Source of the DNA: Sphagnum compactum
Taxonomy: Eukaryota > Bryophyta > Sphagnopsida > Sphagnales
Reading direction: 5' to 3'
Assembly: GCA_965153455.1 (NCBI GenBank)
Contig: OZ234500.1
Coordinates: forward strand, 13,943,817 to 14,007,816
DNA: 64,000 nucleotides
In this document: in pieces, positions 37,902-50,646 of the stretch
Position numbering within the stretch: position 1 is the first letter of the stretch
Layout of the letters: every line of letters starts with the position of its first letter
The notes under the pieces: model-generated
Seen by the model: only the letters and a program-made list of their open reading frames with translations
Database searches by the model: none
Told to the model about the DNA's origin: nothing
Made by a program: the position numbers and the translations under genes

Positions 37902-39319
37902 ATGGCTAGGGGAAGGAGATTGAAGAAAAGGGGTGGTGGTGAGTTGGAAGTCCATAAGCAAAATGTTGTTACGTCAGATGAAGCAATTGTTGAACAAAAT
38001 GTTGTTGCAATAGATGAGGCAATTCCTGAGCAAAATGTTGCTGCATCAGATGAGGCAATTGTTGAGCAAAATGTTGCTACATCAGATGAGGCAATTGCTG
38101 AGGAAAATGTTGTTGCATCAGATCAGCCAATTGGTGAGCAATTGTTCTACCAGAATTGAGACACGAGGATGATAGTTTGTAATACAGATTATTTTAGAAT
38201 TTATGGACATTATATTAAATACTGATTAAAGAAATTGTACAAGTTTTTTGAAATTTAATTATATCCACACCTTCCATCATTTGTTGGAAGGCGCAAATTT
38301 TTTGTCAAAATTTTTTTATTGCAATACCTGAAAACAGTTAATGTTTATAGGAGTAGTATGTGATGTTTGTGATTTTATGTTTTGTAATACTTGCATCTTG
38401 TTTTTTGAACTCTCATTTTTTTATTTAGGTCCGGAACTTGAAACTGACTAGGCTTCTCGACCACCGGCACCCCCTTGTCCACCTAATTTGGTTTAGAAGG
38501 ACAAAGAATGGACAAAGGTTGGGTCGAAATGGAAGTGCAAAGTTGGCACTTGCATGTCGCATATTGTGCCAAATGGTTGTTGACCAAGCATTTGAAGGAG
38601 GTGCATGGCTTGGTGGCAAAAAAGGCCAAACCTGGGAGGCCTTCAACTTTTGCAGGAGGTTTTCGACATCAATACCATGCCAAAATGAATGCTCGCATCT
38701 TGGGAAATGTCATGGCCGTGCAAAGGCAGAATGATCAAAAGGTTGCTAGTTGCATTTATGCCAAAGCATAGTGTAATTGGGATAACCTGGTAGCTATTGC
38801 AAAATAATGTCCACCATTCCCAAAACCAATTTTGGTCAAATTAGCTTCAGAGCAACTACTGTAGGTGTTGGGCCTCAATGCCTAAGGCGTGGGTAGTGTG
38901 CCTCGAAATGCAACATCACAGATGCAGAAGGATGAAGATTTACAAGAGATGATTTGATCCACCCATTGTGTATATGCACGACAATTGAAGATGGCATGGG
39001 ATGTCAAAAATTGGGATCGAGAGTCCAATAAAGCAAGTCGGACAAAACAGTTGGCAGATTTATTGGATTTTCATGAATCTAGAATGATTCATGGAAGGTA
39101 AAAAACAATAATAATCATTTTTTTTTTAATAATTTTATTTCATCCAAGGTGTGTTAGGGTTTAATTTGGTGGTTTTTTGGTGTTTATAGGGTTCATGACA
39201 AAACAAAGGAAAAGTTTGTTGCAAATGTAGTTCAGGTTGAGATGCAATGCCACCATTTTTACACTGCTCGTCATGCAACAAAGGTTGTAAATGCAGCAGC
39301 TGCATACCAAACTAAATAA
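37902..39319 (+). pseudogene. C2H2-finger gene of the MuDR-like element (copy 1, broken)
   Basis: Translation would start at ATG 37,902, after a tgtttag acceptor ending at 37,887. The first exon encodes a basic start (MARGRRLKKRGGG) and then an acidic 12-residue repeat (EQNVAASDEAIV type). A likely intron spans 38,132-38,428. Next comes a C2H2 finger whose cysteine half (CKVGTC) and histidine half (KHLKEVH) are in different frames, at about 38,535-38,610. It is followed by KPGRPST, KMNARIL and a segment with stops (about 38,780-39,090). An intron 39,101-39,189 with good borders precedes a last exon VHDKTKEKFVANVVQ to AAAYQTK. The same parts in the same order occur on minus at 61,092-59,430. 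The function is unknown; DNA binding is inferred from the finger. Confidence 0.7.
37965..38145 (+). repeat. 36-bp coding minisatellite (12-residue acidic repeat)
   Basis: About five units encode EQNVVAIDEAIP, EQNVAASDEAIV, EQNVATSDEAIA and EENVVASDQPIG. Changes are mostly conservative and the frame is kept, so the repeat expanded while coding. Confidence 0.85.
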
Positions 39320-39769
39320 GGGATTGTAGATATTGATATGGTTTAGGGTTTCACTTTCTATAATTAGCTAGGTTTTTCAACCCTTTTATTTTTTGGACTA
39401 CCCAATTTTTGAACTTCGGTCCTCTGATATGTTATAGAAAACCAACGTTTTTTTTTCATTGGGTTCTTTAGTAATTTTTCATGCACCCATTTTTGTACAT
39501 CTTTTATCAATATAATAGTATCTTCTACTCACACTTGTTTGAGGGGTATATGGTTAATCATATATGTTTTCTTTGTCATAATTTTCTTAGTACCCATATG
39601 AATAGGTAACATTAATTTGTCTAGGGTCTACAAAGATCAAAATGAACATTTTGCAATACTTACATCTAATGTAATAGGACTCACATCACCTAGAGACTTT
39701 TAAAATAATACACACATTTTAAACATATAATACCTACATCATTTTTTATTATAAATTCCATAAAGCCAT

Positions 39770-40055
39770 TTTTAATATGCAATACCCGCATATAAGTCCT
39801 ATAATAGCCACTGGCATTTTACATTCATTGCAATAGTTGCATATGGATCCCCTAATAGCCGATGGCATTTTACATTCATTGCAATACCTACATATGTGTC
39901 CCATAATGCTCGTTGGCATTTTACATTCCTTGCAGTACCCGCATATAGGTCCCATAATAGCCGTTGGTTTTTTACATTCTTTGCAATACCTTCATATAGG
40001 TCCCATAATAGTAGCTGGTTTTTTACATTCATTGCAAAACTTGCATTTTGTCATA
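39770..40055. repeat. 51-bp tandem repeat (five to six units)
   Basis: Each unit carries cattttacattcattgcaat followed by a cata(t/a)(a/g)g(t/a)(c)ccc(a)taatagc phrase. The length of 51 is a multiple of three, so the minus strand shows a cysteine-rich 17-residue repeat (YCNECKMP). With no start context I treat that as incidental. Confidence 0.85.
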
Positions 40056-40059
40056 AAAA

Positions 40060-42405
40060 TTAATTTAAAATAATAATTAATTTAGTTATATAAAAAGACA
40101 TATTTTGGGTACCCAGACCACTTATTAGTTATTTTGAAATGACGTTACATGTGGGTATTGCATTTAAGGTTTAGGGTCTTCACATAAGGTTGCCCTCTCA
40201 TTGCAGGTTTTACCTTATTCACCTATGGGTTATTTTGAAATGAACTTGAATATGGCTATTGCATTTAGGGTTAAAATTTCATATAATTTTGCAATATCCA
40301 CACACGTACTTACTTTCACCATTTACAAATTTAGCCTTAATTTTTTTAATAATTAAATAAAATTTGTAACAAAACACAAAAGAAGGGTTGTCTCTTACCA
40401 TTCGTTAATATCTCCAAGTTGATCTCTTTCAATTTCCTTAAAAATATATATTGCATTGTTTTGCATATAAAATTCCCCCTAAAATGCATTGTAGATTTAT
40501 TTTATTTATTATGGACTTCTAAAAAAAGTGTTAATTAATTTAAGGTTTCCCAAACTCTAAATTTGAATCATATTCCAATAGTATATACTTATAACAATTA
40601 TATGGAAAAATGTGTTTTCCTTTTAATAAATTGTTTTAGTTCAAATTTGAAATGTTATAATATAATAAAGATTAGACATTAAACTGTCATAGATGCTTAT
40701 TAGGCATACGTGGCCTAGGCTAGTATACTACCTATATAACTAGTATGTTTATTTAATAAGTTCAACCACCTTCAATACCTACATTGACCATCTAAGATAT
40801 TAACCTAGAAGGCCTACACTAATGAATAAACTACATATATAATAAGCATATATTAGGTAGGTAGCCTATTAGGTAGTTAATTAGGTTACTTAACAAATAA
40901 CTTGCTAACCTATTATTCATGTTTAGGCTAGGTTGTTTAGTTTGGTTAATGTTGACACTTTAGTCAATCTGACAACCTTGGTGATGAGCTTTTGTTGAAG
41001 CTAGTAATTTGTCAAGGCTATAGGTTCTTGGTTGTTTTTTTATGAACATTATTGTGTTTTTGGATAATCGAGTCATGTTTCAGCTTCTAAAGGTGTCAAA
41101 AACATTACATAACAACTTGGCCCTCACAAAGCTTTTAAAATTCACACCAACTCTGGCATCTTCTAAGAGCTTATGAACATTTTCATACCTAGTTATTAAT
41201 CTTTTGGAATTTTTAAATTCGCATTAAAAACAAAGTTCATTAAAAATAATTGCAATATACATAACCATAGGTTTATATACATCAAATTTTATTTCATCTT
41301 AAATAAATATGAAAATGTTATGTGTTATAAATAACAATATATTTGGACCAATATTTAAACCAATATTATACATCATAAAAAAAAAAGTTTACATAAGGAC
41401 TTGTGTTATATATGTATATAATATAAAATATTTTTGACCCACTATATGATTATTTTAACCAAGAAATTATTTACTGTATATCAAAAAAGTATAAAATAAA
41501 ATATCAATCAAACATAGGATTAATATATGGGAGAGATCATTTTTATTCTTATGTGAAACATTAAAAAAAAAAGTAGAAAATCATGTGTTTTGATTTTTTT
41601 TAAACATAGTTTAAAATTTTATTAAATTAAAGACTTTATATTTATTTTTTTGAAATGAGTATACAACTTTTAAAGGGAAATATATATATATATATATGAA
41701 CATCTTTGAAGAAGTTTTAAGCTTGAATTTTTAATTTTTTAATTTCGACAAACTTTGTATTACATTTAGGGTTGGGTTTTCACATAAGGTTTGCTTCTTA
41801 CCTTTGTGTGATAACTCCAACCTAATTTTCCCATTCTCTTTAAAGAAGATATTGAATGAAGTTGTATTGTTTCACATATGTCTAAACCCTAAAAATTTCC
41901 CCCCAATTTAATATAAAATTTTTATGATAATTAATGAATTATCAACAAATTTTGTCATATAATTAAATAATTAATAGCCATTATTTCAGATAATTTAAAT
42001 GATTAATTATTAAGAATTAGATAATGACTTATTTATTTAAAATAATTAACTAATCATTTGGCTTAACTTTATTTACTTGGATAATAAAAAGTTGGATCTA
42101 AAAATCAAATTGATTAATTTGATATTTGATTGATTAACTTAAGTATATTTTTGTTTTAATAAGTTATTGAAATCCTTATTTAAGATAATTATTCCACGTT
42201 ATAGATTGCAAGTTCAACTTTTTCATGAAAAATTCCTACACCAAGATAAGCTTGATCACAATTGTCATTGTACTATTTGTTCCACAAACAATACAACTTT
42301 TTTTCAAATTCATGAAACAAAATAAGAATCATGGAACTCCTAATCAACAACCCCAACCTCTATACACACCTTTGTTAGCATATTATTATGAAATTAACTA
42401 ATTAT
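40060..42405. other. AT-rich middle of the MuDR-like element
   Basis: No gene seen. An (AT)n microsatellite lies at about 41,682-41,697. The stretch 41,300-41,560 in reverse complement aligns by eye with 52,740-52,960 (shared ttccatataataatcctatg / tgattgat landmarks), which ties this interior to copy 2. Confidence 0.6.
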
Positions 42406-42410
42406 TTTGG

Positions 42411-42665
42411 AGTGACCCAAAATGCAAGTATTGCATTTAGGGTAAGATCTTCATTTAAAGAGGCTTAAACCCCACATGCGTACTTTCAGAATGACCCAAA
42501 ATGCAAGTATTACATTTAGGGTAGGATATTCATTTAAAGAGGCTTAAACCCCACATGCGTACTTTCAGAGTGACCCAAAATGCAGGTATTGCATTTAGGG
42601 TAGGATCTTCATTTAAAGAGGCTTAAACCCCACATGCGTACTTTCGGAGTGACCCAAACTCTAGG
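42411..42665 (+). repeat. 79-bp tandem repeat (about three units)
   Basis: Near-identical units contain agtgacccaaaatgcaagta, ttgcatttagggta and ggcttaaaccccacatgcgt. Few differences separate the units, so the expansion is recent. Confidence 0.9.
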
Positions 42666-43274
42666 TATTACATTTAGGGTTGGGTTATTTCAAAGTGACT
42701 TTGCATGTGCATATTGTGTTTAGGGCTAAGTCTTCACGTAAGGGTATCTAACCATTTAAATGGGTTTTTTTTAAACGTGGGTATTGCATTTAGGCTTGTT
42801 TTTTCATTTAAACTTGTAATACTCGGACTTATACTTACCTCTACCAACTAGAATTTTGGGGTTTCGTTGCAATACCTACACCCATACTTACCTTTACCAA
42901 CTGGAATTTTGGGGCATAATTGCAATACTTGCACTTGTATTTACTTTTACAAACTGGGATTTTGGGGCCTAATTACAATACCTGCACTTAACACTAATAT
43001 TATCATTATCCTTGTGTTTTTGCATTTCACACTTTTTGTGCTTATTACTTGGAAACAATAATAACCTTTGTGCCATATTAAACTTCATGTGTGTTTTGAA
43101 TACATGGTATTCAAAGAATTTGGGGTATGGTTTCCTCCATACAAAATTAATTTTAAAACAAAATTCTTAGTGCCCATGGCAACAAGCTTGATTAGTAATT
43201 GAAACAGTTATTCGTGACACTGTTTAGTACGTACATTTGTGTGATTGAGCAATTGTTTCATGCCAATCTTTGAG

Positions 43275-45825
43275 TCATTTGACACTATTTCCCAATCCAT
43301 CTTCTACATGGCGTAACACCAATCCTGGGTGTGAAATTGCATTTGCCTTCGTGAGGCGTATGTTACGAATATTACATGCCAATACTCTCATGTGTGAAGT
43401 GGCATGTTCACAAAGTGTCACATCGCCTTCTTTACATTCATTTATGATCTCTTGCATTAAAATGACCAATTGTGCAAGAACCCTTTCCATTGGGGTTGAT
43501 GAATTTATTGTGTCATTAGACCCTACAATGGCACCCATAGGGAGATCATTTGACTCCATATCATTTGGAATATGTCGTGGGTCGCAAACATGTGACCCAA
43601 CCCTCCACGATGTGATCCATACCATGTTCCATAGTAATGAATGATATCCTATTGAGAAATTTTTGTGCATGTGAGAATGACCACAATTTGGTGTTTACAC
43701 ATGTTCCTTCGCAATGCCCATTCACATGTGCAACAAAACATTTCAGTGAATGGGAATTCATCGTGTAAATAACATTGGGAAGGCGTTGGCTTTGTACGCC
43801 CCAAGCTCCATCATTTTCAAGGGTTGGTTGGTACACATGGGTGAGTGGAATAAGGGTTACCTTTTCCACACTTTGTGTAATAATGGCCTTCATAACCTTG
43901 TTTTTATGAAACCTTTTTTTCATTTCCAATGTGTGCATGTAGTGGCGTGCAATGGTTGTTGTTAATCGCCACACCAACCAGTCAATCCTACGCCCTCTAA
44001 GGCCTTTTGTGTCAAGAGCAAGCCAACGTTTCAACACACCATGATATGATCTAATGTTCGCTTGGTGTCTTGGTTGGAATGGGGCACTTTTTGAACACCC
44101 ACCATCCATAATTCTGTAAACATAAACACAATACATAAGGATGAATAACATTATACAAAAGAATTTTGAATATTAAACAATGATAAATATTATCACTTAC
44201 CAAACTGATGGTAATAAGTCCAGAAATAATTTGTCCACACATCACTAGGCCTATGTTTATGAAAGTTTTCTCTCATAGCAACCCTCCCACGCTTTTTGTT
44301 TCTCCATGATTGATGGACATGTACATCACATCATGAAGGTCTTGGAGGATTCCACCCCACACTTCCACATCTTTGATTTTTCAGTACCCCGTAAGCGCCA
44401 TGCATTAAGAACATGCTAACAACAAAGGTAGATGCGAATTTTGTCCATACCCCATACGACCTGAATAAGGACACATATGCAATAAAATGTCCATGAGTGG
44501 ATGGGGTTAGTACAACATAAAATGCATTTGAAATAATCAAGAATTTTATGAAAGATATTAAAAAACATTTAAGGAAATAAACACAAATTGGTACTAGGTA
44601 TAAAACTAACCGTAATGCCTTCAATTCTTGAGGTGCATCATCAACTAGAAAACATGATGGTCTCCAATGTGGCATGTGTGATAACATCTTCTCTTTTAAT
44701 GGTTTCAACCAGTCGATCAAATCCTGAACTGTTTGCTTACTTGTAATGATCCAGGCTAAAGGGACACCCGTGCGATGATCATCAAACCCCATCAAGGTGA
44801 ATAGATGGAATTTCATGTCATTTATGCCAAATGTGGCATCCATAGAAATGGCACCATTGTGACCATATGATAGCATGGACTCACATTGAGTTGGTGTTTG
44901 AATACCTATGGTGAATGGGACTTGAGTCTCGTTGATTTCACCAACATCTTGGAAAAAGAACACATCTTCCGGATGTTGGAGAGCCCAAGATCGAATTGAA
45001 ATTGCAGGGTTGGTGTGTAAATGTCAATTCCCTTTCTTATGTTTCCGATCCAAATATGCAATGTCTTGAAGCCGAATGAAATCATCTCGTGTCATCCTTT
45101 GACCTGCATTCACATGTTCCCACCAAATTGCTTTATGCTTGTCATATATTTGTTTGGTCATGTAACCTAAGCTTAGTTGGGCCCATATGTGGTCCTTCAA
45201 TGCTTGTGACATGCGTAGAGCATAACGAGACATACGAGAAATGGATTCCGAGTCATGCTCACCATGTGCGAATGACCCATCAATTCGTGTATGGGCTTTA
45301 TGATAAATTGTGATCTTAGCCACATCAGGTCGTGTGTATAGATGTTTGATTGAGAATGACGTTAGGCATCCTCATTTAATAGATCGAATGTGGGTTGAAT
45401 TTTCCCAATAGTCCTCTGGTCCATATCCGCATTGATACCTAGACCAAAAAACTTTCAAAATGTAAATGATTACACCTTTGGTAGATGAATTAAAGAAATT
45501 GAAAAAGTTAATACCATAAATGTTTACCATGTATGCCCAAGGTGGTTTTTGATGGTTGGTTGCTTGACATATGCTTGACTTGGAAAGTTTTTATAAGCAT
45601 TCCATTCCACAAGGGTGCTCGTATCCCCTCATTCACCTTCCAAGAATTCCGAGATGCGAGCATATGGAACATAAGCAATTTTGCCCTCCATGGCGTATCC
45701 CGGACGTTCACACCAAATTTTTGTTTGAGAAAGGGGACTTGGTGGGGTTTTGGACATGAATGGAATGGGACTTTGGAACCTTTCCCATGATTGATGGAAG
45801 TAGGACAAATTCCTACACCAAGAGA
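43275..45825 (-). pseudogene. MULE transposase with SWIM-type tail (copy 1, broken)
   Basis: Reading the minus strand downward, an N-terminal part (TPWRAKLLMFHMLASRNSW, QPSKTTLGIHGKHLWY; 45,825-45,508) is followed by a second part (SQALKDHIWAQLSLGY, TRDDFIRLQDIAYLDRKHKKG; 45,323-45,024). The MULE catalytic domain follows, with first aspartate in ISMDATFG (about 44,840) and second in FLVDDAPQE (about 44,640). An IYLCC-stop-HVLNAW stretch lies near 44,400, then RSYHGVLKRWL (about 44,040), where the usual catalytic glutamate (ESYH) is arginine. The SWIM region GHCEGTCVN (about 43,705) is frameshifted. Introns separate several parts. The missing glutamate, stops and frameshifts mark a pseudogene. 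Confidence 0.8.
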
Positions 45826-47379
45826 ACTTATAATTCTATAAACATTCATCATTGAACAAAAACCCAAAATGCAATACATACATGGCTCCTTTAAAATCAA
45901 TGTTGTGACTTGGAATTCCCATTACAATACCCATATCATGATATAAAATACCTATTGTTCCAATGTACATAACGTACAATACTTGCATTATGAACCCATA
46001 TACTAAAACAAACTTTGGCAACACCCACATTGAACTATTAAACCTTCCATCATTGAAAATGTTCACATATGCAATACCCGGATTGTACCTTAAACCCACA
46101 ATGTCTGAAAACCCCATGTAACAATACCCACATAATGATAATTAATGCACATTGTTTGAGAGGTGCAAAATGCAATACTTGCCTTAAGCCATAAAACCCA
46201 CACTGGTTGTGGGGAGTCAATACATTATTCACATATGGGTATAAAAAAAAAAATTATAAAGAGATATTGAATATGAAATATTCGTGTAAAGGTATAAAAC
46301 CTTTATTTGTGGTTATATACTTAATGAAACTTGATGCCCTTTCTATATCCAATAACTAGGAAATGAAAAAAGATTGAATTGTGAAAATATAAACAAAAAA
46401 ACAAAAGAAGTAACAAGAGACAAATGCATACCTTTAGGAATAAAAGATGACAACGTTCCACCAAAGTTTGTAGTCCCAATGGAAAACGCAACCCTAAAAA
46501 ATCATAACTCATACAAAAATGCGTTAAAAAATATTAAACTCTAACAATTATGGAACATATGGAAACAAAGGAGATTCATAATTATGGTATAGATATAAAC
46601 AAGTAATAAGATCAAAAACCAATACAATGAGCAAAATTTAAGTATAAATTTTAGGTTCTGAAATATATGAACCAAATTCCTATACATTATATCATAAAGC
46701 ATAACCCTAAAAATCCAAATGATATTTTGCCATAAGCCTTATTACAACCCTAATTATACAAACCTTAACAAAAAAAAGTCTTAGTGATATATGCCCTAAA
46801 CCCAAAAACTATACAAACTATACAAATTATATAATGCAAAATAAACAAATTTAAAAGAACAAAGGAAAAAAATTAAAAACCAAAATTCAAAGGTTTTAAA
46901 CTGTAAACATTTATTGACTGAAAGAAAATAGTTAATCTTTAAAAACAATCAAATAAATTTTGTACAAAACCAAAAGAGGATATGTCTTTTACCTTTGTGT
47001 GATCTCTCCAACCTAATTTTTTCCACTCTTTTTGAAGAAAATATAGAATGCAATTGTATTACTTCACATATGTGTAAACCTTAAAAATTTCCGCCCAAAT
47101 TTAGCCTACTTTAGATTAATTACTATGCATTTGTGAAAAACTTATTAATTAATTTATGTGTCTCAACCCTAAACCTAAACCATAATCCAATAGTACATAC
47201 TTATAATAATTACATGAAAATATGTATTGTAATGTCCATTCAATAATAAATTAGGTAAACAAAATTTAGTAAAATATGCATTAACTAAACCAAAATGGAT
47301 GCAATTATGGCATTGTTTCCACTATAAATTATTTTTTAATACTTACATATGGGCGAACCTTAATAAATTGATAGCTAGG

Positions 47380-47740
47380 ATTGAGGGGGGGTGGAAAAAG
47401 TGAGTAGGTAGTTAATTAGGTATTTGGCTATGTAAAAAGCATAGATAGATAGGTAGTTAGGTAGATAGGCAAGTTAGTACATAAAAAACAAGTTACCTTA
47501 TCAAGGTGACTAGGTTTGTAAAATACTTATGTCAATAAGGTGGTTGTGTATGTAGGGTAGTTAGGTCAATAGGGTAGGTAGTTAGTACAATGGTTAAGTT
47601 AGTAGGGTATGTAATTAATAGGGTAGCTAGGTTAGTAGGGTAGGTGGTTAGTACAATAACTAGGTCAATAGGATAACTAGTTATTGGGGTAGTTCTGTCA
47701 GTAGGGGGATAATAAATAAGGTACCAAGGTTGGTGCAATA
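47380..47740. repeat. Degenerate ggtagttaggt repeats
   Basis: The phrases gggtaggtagttagtac, taggtcaatagggta and taggttagtaggg recur with a loose 20-28 bp rhythm, close to the right terminus of the MuDR-like element. A shorter relative is at 40,850-40,900. Confidence 0.65.
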
Positions 47741-47923
47741 CTTATGAGGTAGGAAAGTGAGCACGGTAGCTATGTGTGAGGTCAGGTCCAAGGAAAAACG
47801 GCCAAGAACCAAAAAAAAAAAAAAAAGGTACAGTGATCAGCAAAAACAAGAAATGGACTGTGATGAACCCCATCCGGTGTCGAATGAAAAAACGCAACCC
47901 ATCCAGTGGACAAAATGGCCAAT

Positions 47924-47956
47924 TGGTGCATTGGTGGCTGCTGGTTCACTTTGCCC
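47924..47956 (-). repeat. Right terminal inverted repeat
   Basis: The reverse complement starts gggcaaagtgaacc and then matches the left repeat exactly over 27 bp (47,924-47,950). Confidence 0.8.
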
Positions 47957-47965
47957 TTCATGATG
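47957..47965. repeat. Candidate 9-bp target-site duplication, right (ttcatgatg)
   Basis: Eight of nine bases match 36,373-36,381. Confidence 0.6.
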
Positions 47966-48583
47966 ATTTTATGTAGGCAAGTAATTGGGAAGTTATGTGC
48001 TATTTGTTATGTCAAGGGATGGAAGGAGAGCAAAGGAGAAAGTGACAAAAGAAATAGATTTTGCAAATCTACATCTCCTGTTAAATTCATCTTTTGGTTC
48101 ACTTTCATAATTCCACATCTTCAACAGTAGATTCCATTTGTATCTCATATAAGCTGTAGTTTTGGAAATTCTTTTTCGAGTTGTGAAAACTTGCATCTGT
48201 TTGATATCCATGTGAAAAATTAGGTAGTTCATTTACCTACACAACATTTTTTGTTACAATTGTTATGGATCAAGTTCATAGCTTGATTTCATTGCAAGAA
48301 TTTGAAATTGTGAAGATGTGGACACAACAAACACTTGCAAATGGAATTTAATTGTTCTATTTACATTGGCTTTGGCCAAATATTGATCATGAAGTCCTTC
48401 CACAATCCTATGAACTTATTTAGAAGATGGACTGCAAATGAATCAAATGATCCTAGCATTAGAGAACAAATTAGAGTACAAAGGTAAAGGGAATGTTTAT
48501 TTACAAGGTAATAATCATGGGCACATGTTCATTCAGAGAACACAATATCTACTTCCTGACACCACTAGAAGTTGTTCCTTGTA

Positions 48584-50646
48584 CTACTTGGTGTAACTAC
48601 TACAAGGCTGTAAGTTGACTTGTGTCGTGATCTTATTTGGAGTAACCTTCATCCACCCATCAAAAAGGGCAATGCAAAGGTTCTTTGTACATGGCTTTGG
48701 GAAAAATGACCCATCTCCCAGGTCCATGTGATGGTCTCCACAGCTCACACAATTGAACTTTAGAAACATCAGTGAGTACACAATGTGCTTCATGAGACTG
48801 ACCAACAACCATTGCTTGGGTTCGGTGCCAATTTCCTTTGCAACATACTGTTTAACAACATTGGGAATGAAATAGGTGAGTGCAATTGAAGGATCAGTCC
48901 CAATATCGGTCGCCCGTGGGCCTTGGTAGGCAGAAACCCGATAGCTGCCAGCCACCAGGGTTTGGCCGAAGTCCAGCTCATTAATCGCAATTTCAACTAT
49001 TATGGGGCAGTTGAAAGAAATCCCAATTGTAGACAGTGTCAAATCACCTTCCATAAATGCCCCAACATCAATCATGATCTGTATGACACAACTGTTCACA
49101 CAATCCAATTCAGTCTTATTTGAATCAGTTAAAACACATGATAAATCTTTTAGGTTCAGTGTTCATTTGGTGTTCAAACTTAAGCAATCCTATAGATACA
49201 AGGTCCCAGTTAGGATACTAAGATACCACCTTCTAGTAGTCTAGATATCACCCACAATCCAACCAGTTTTAGCTCACACACTGTGAGATGGAACAATGAG
49301 GACAATGCTCACAATTTTCTATCAAAGATGTCAAATTATGCTAGCATTTATGGAATGATTGCATTTTCTAACCTTGGCAACTTTGCTTAGCAACACAGTA
49401 TGCAGCCTAAACTGTTACAATTAGTTTGCCATATCTTACCATTCTTTCAAATATTTGACTGAACACCATTGGAGTACATTGCCTTCCAGAACAGCCTTTT
49501 GATTTGCAGATTGACACAAGGTGGCTATCTCCTGCCAGCAAAGAACAGGCGAGTCTGGAAGCTGTGTTTTGGAATCCTTGTCCTTCACGAAACCTTCCTT
49601 TATGGTTGGATCAGCAGGACATTGGCCATGAATCAGGTAGGAGGTGTTGCAGGAATCCTCATCCCCAGTCAACATAGATGCTCCAAGCTTTGCTATTTCT
49701 GCCAGCACCTCAGCTGAAGTTTGGCATGCATCTGCTGCATACAGCACTTGATCGCTTACTTTTGCTTGGAACTCTCTCTTGGGCTGCGTTATTTGCAACT
49801 CATGAAGCATTTCCTGTACAGGTTCTCAAAGACCATATATGATGTGAGATTCTAGCCCATTATCAACTACTGTACACCACAATTTACATCTCAGAATATC
49901 CAAATGCAGCAAACAAATCCCAAAGGCTTACAAATATCTAAGAAGAGGGTAATGAATTCATAAATGCAGTAGAAATCCACAAGAATGCACAGGTGTTCTT
50001 TCCGCTCACACCAGAAGAAACCAGTTTGCAAAGCATTCTATGTGCATAGCAATTGTCAGCCAATATCACGTATGCCAAGAAAAATAGACATGATCAAGGA
50101 CACAATCCACACATTCTTTGTTGAATGTGAGAATAATGAAGATCGTGCAGTCCTCCCACACACAAAATCATTTTTGCATACAAATATGGACTGGATTCTA
50201 GAGAATTTTACCATCTCATAATGGTCTTCCTCTTGATCACCACGCTGATCAGATAACAGCAGCAGATAGTGGCTACAGAACATGGCCAAAGCTTCCAACA
50301 CTTGAGCCAGGTCTTGGGCATTTCTGAGCTCGTTCATGCACGTGTGCAAAGGGTCCCGCAATCTTTCTCCCAGAGTCTCCAAAAGGAGCTCCAGCCTCTC
50401 ATCAGCCTCTGCATTAGGGTTGATCTCCACAGGCGTACGATCGTGTGGCGAAAGGATTTGCACTTTGTAAGCACTAAGTGGGTCAACTAGAAATTCTAAC
50501 CCTCCCGGCATTCGTATGGTTGCAAGAGCCCTTCGTCTGTTGTTGAAATGCAGCTCTGCTTGCTCCCTCGGCTGTGGACTCCCTCCCGCATACACCCAGC
50601 TACCTGATCTCCAGAGTGCAAATTCCGTCTGAAAATTTTCCTCCAT
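48584..50646 (-). CDS. Unrecognised conserved-looking protein, 438 codons (three exons)
   Basis: Three exons join in frame with GT-AG borders: 50646-50212, 49813-49440 and 49091-48584. Two introns of about 400 and 350 bp separate them, and no stop or frameshift occurs. The acceptor at 49,092 was chosen because it fits the phase (TG+T gives Cys) and removes an upstream stop. The protein starts MEENFQTEFALWRSGSWVY. It has a segment RRRALATIRMPGGLEFLVDP and a helical stretch ending in DLAQVLEALAMFCSHYLLLL. Near its C-terminus it has four cysteines spaced C384-x2-C387-x16-C404-x4-C409, which could bind zinc. I do not recognise the family. The cysteine spacing faintly recalls a segment of PARP6/8-like proteins, from memory only, and no catalytic domain is visible. 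Nothing in the context suggests a role. Confidence 0.8.

Larger units (their letters stand above)
36382..47956. mobile_element. MuDR-like (MULE) element with two convergent genes, 11.6 kb (copy 1)
   Basis: The element is bounded by terminal inverted repeats (36,382-36,414 and 47,924-47,956; the inner 27 bp are identical) and a 9-bp duplication with one mismatch. Inside, left to right, are a GGAGC-rich leader exon, an intron filled by a palindrome array, a C2H2-finger gene on plus (37,902-39,319), a repeat-rich AT-rich middle, and a MULE/SWIM transposase on minus (45,825-43,275). Two genes pointing toward each other between inverted repeats is also the layout of maize MuDR (mudrA/mudrB), although I see no similarity between the finger gene and mudrB. 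Both genes are damaged. Confidence 0.75.

Noticed and set aside
39749-40032. Cysteine-rich 17-residue repeat protein on minus (YCNECKMP)
   Set aside because: It exists only because the 51-bp satellite unit is divisible by three; two shifted frames are equally open.
43270-46512. Extra 5' exon of the MULE transposase at 46,321-46,512
   Set aside because: An acceptor and donor can be found, but the peptide shows no match to the family that I could support.
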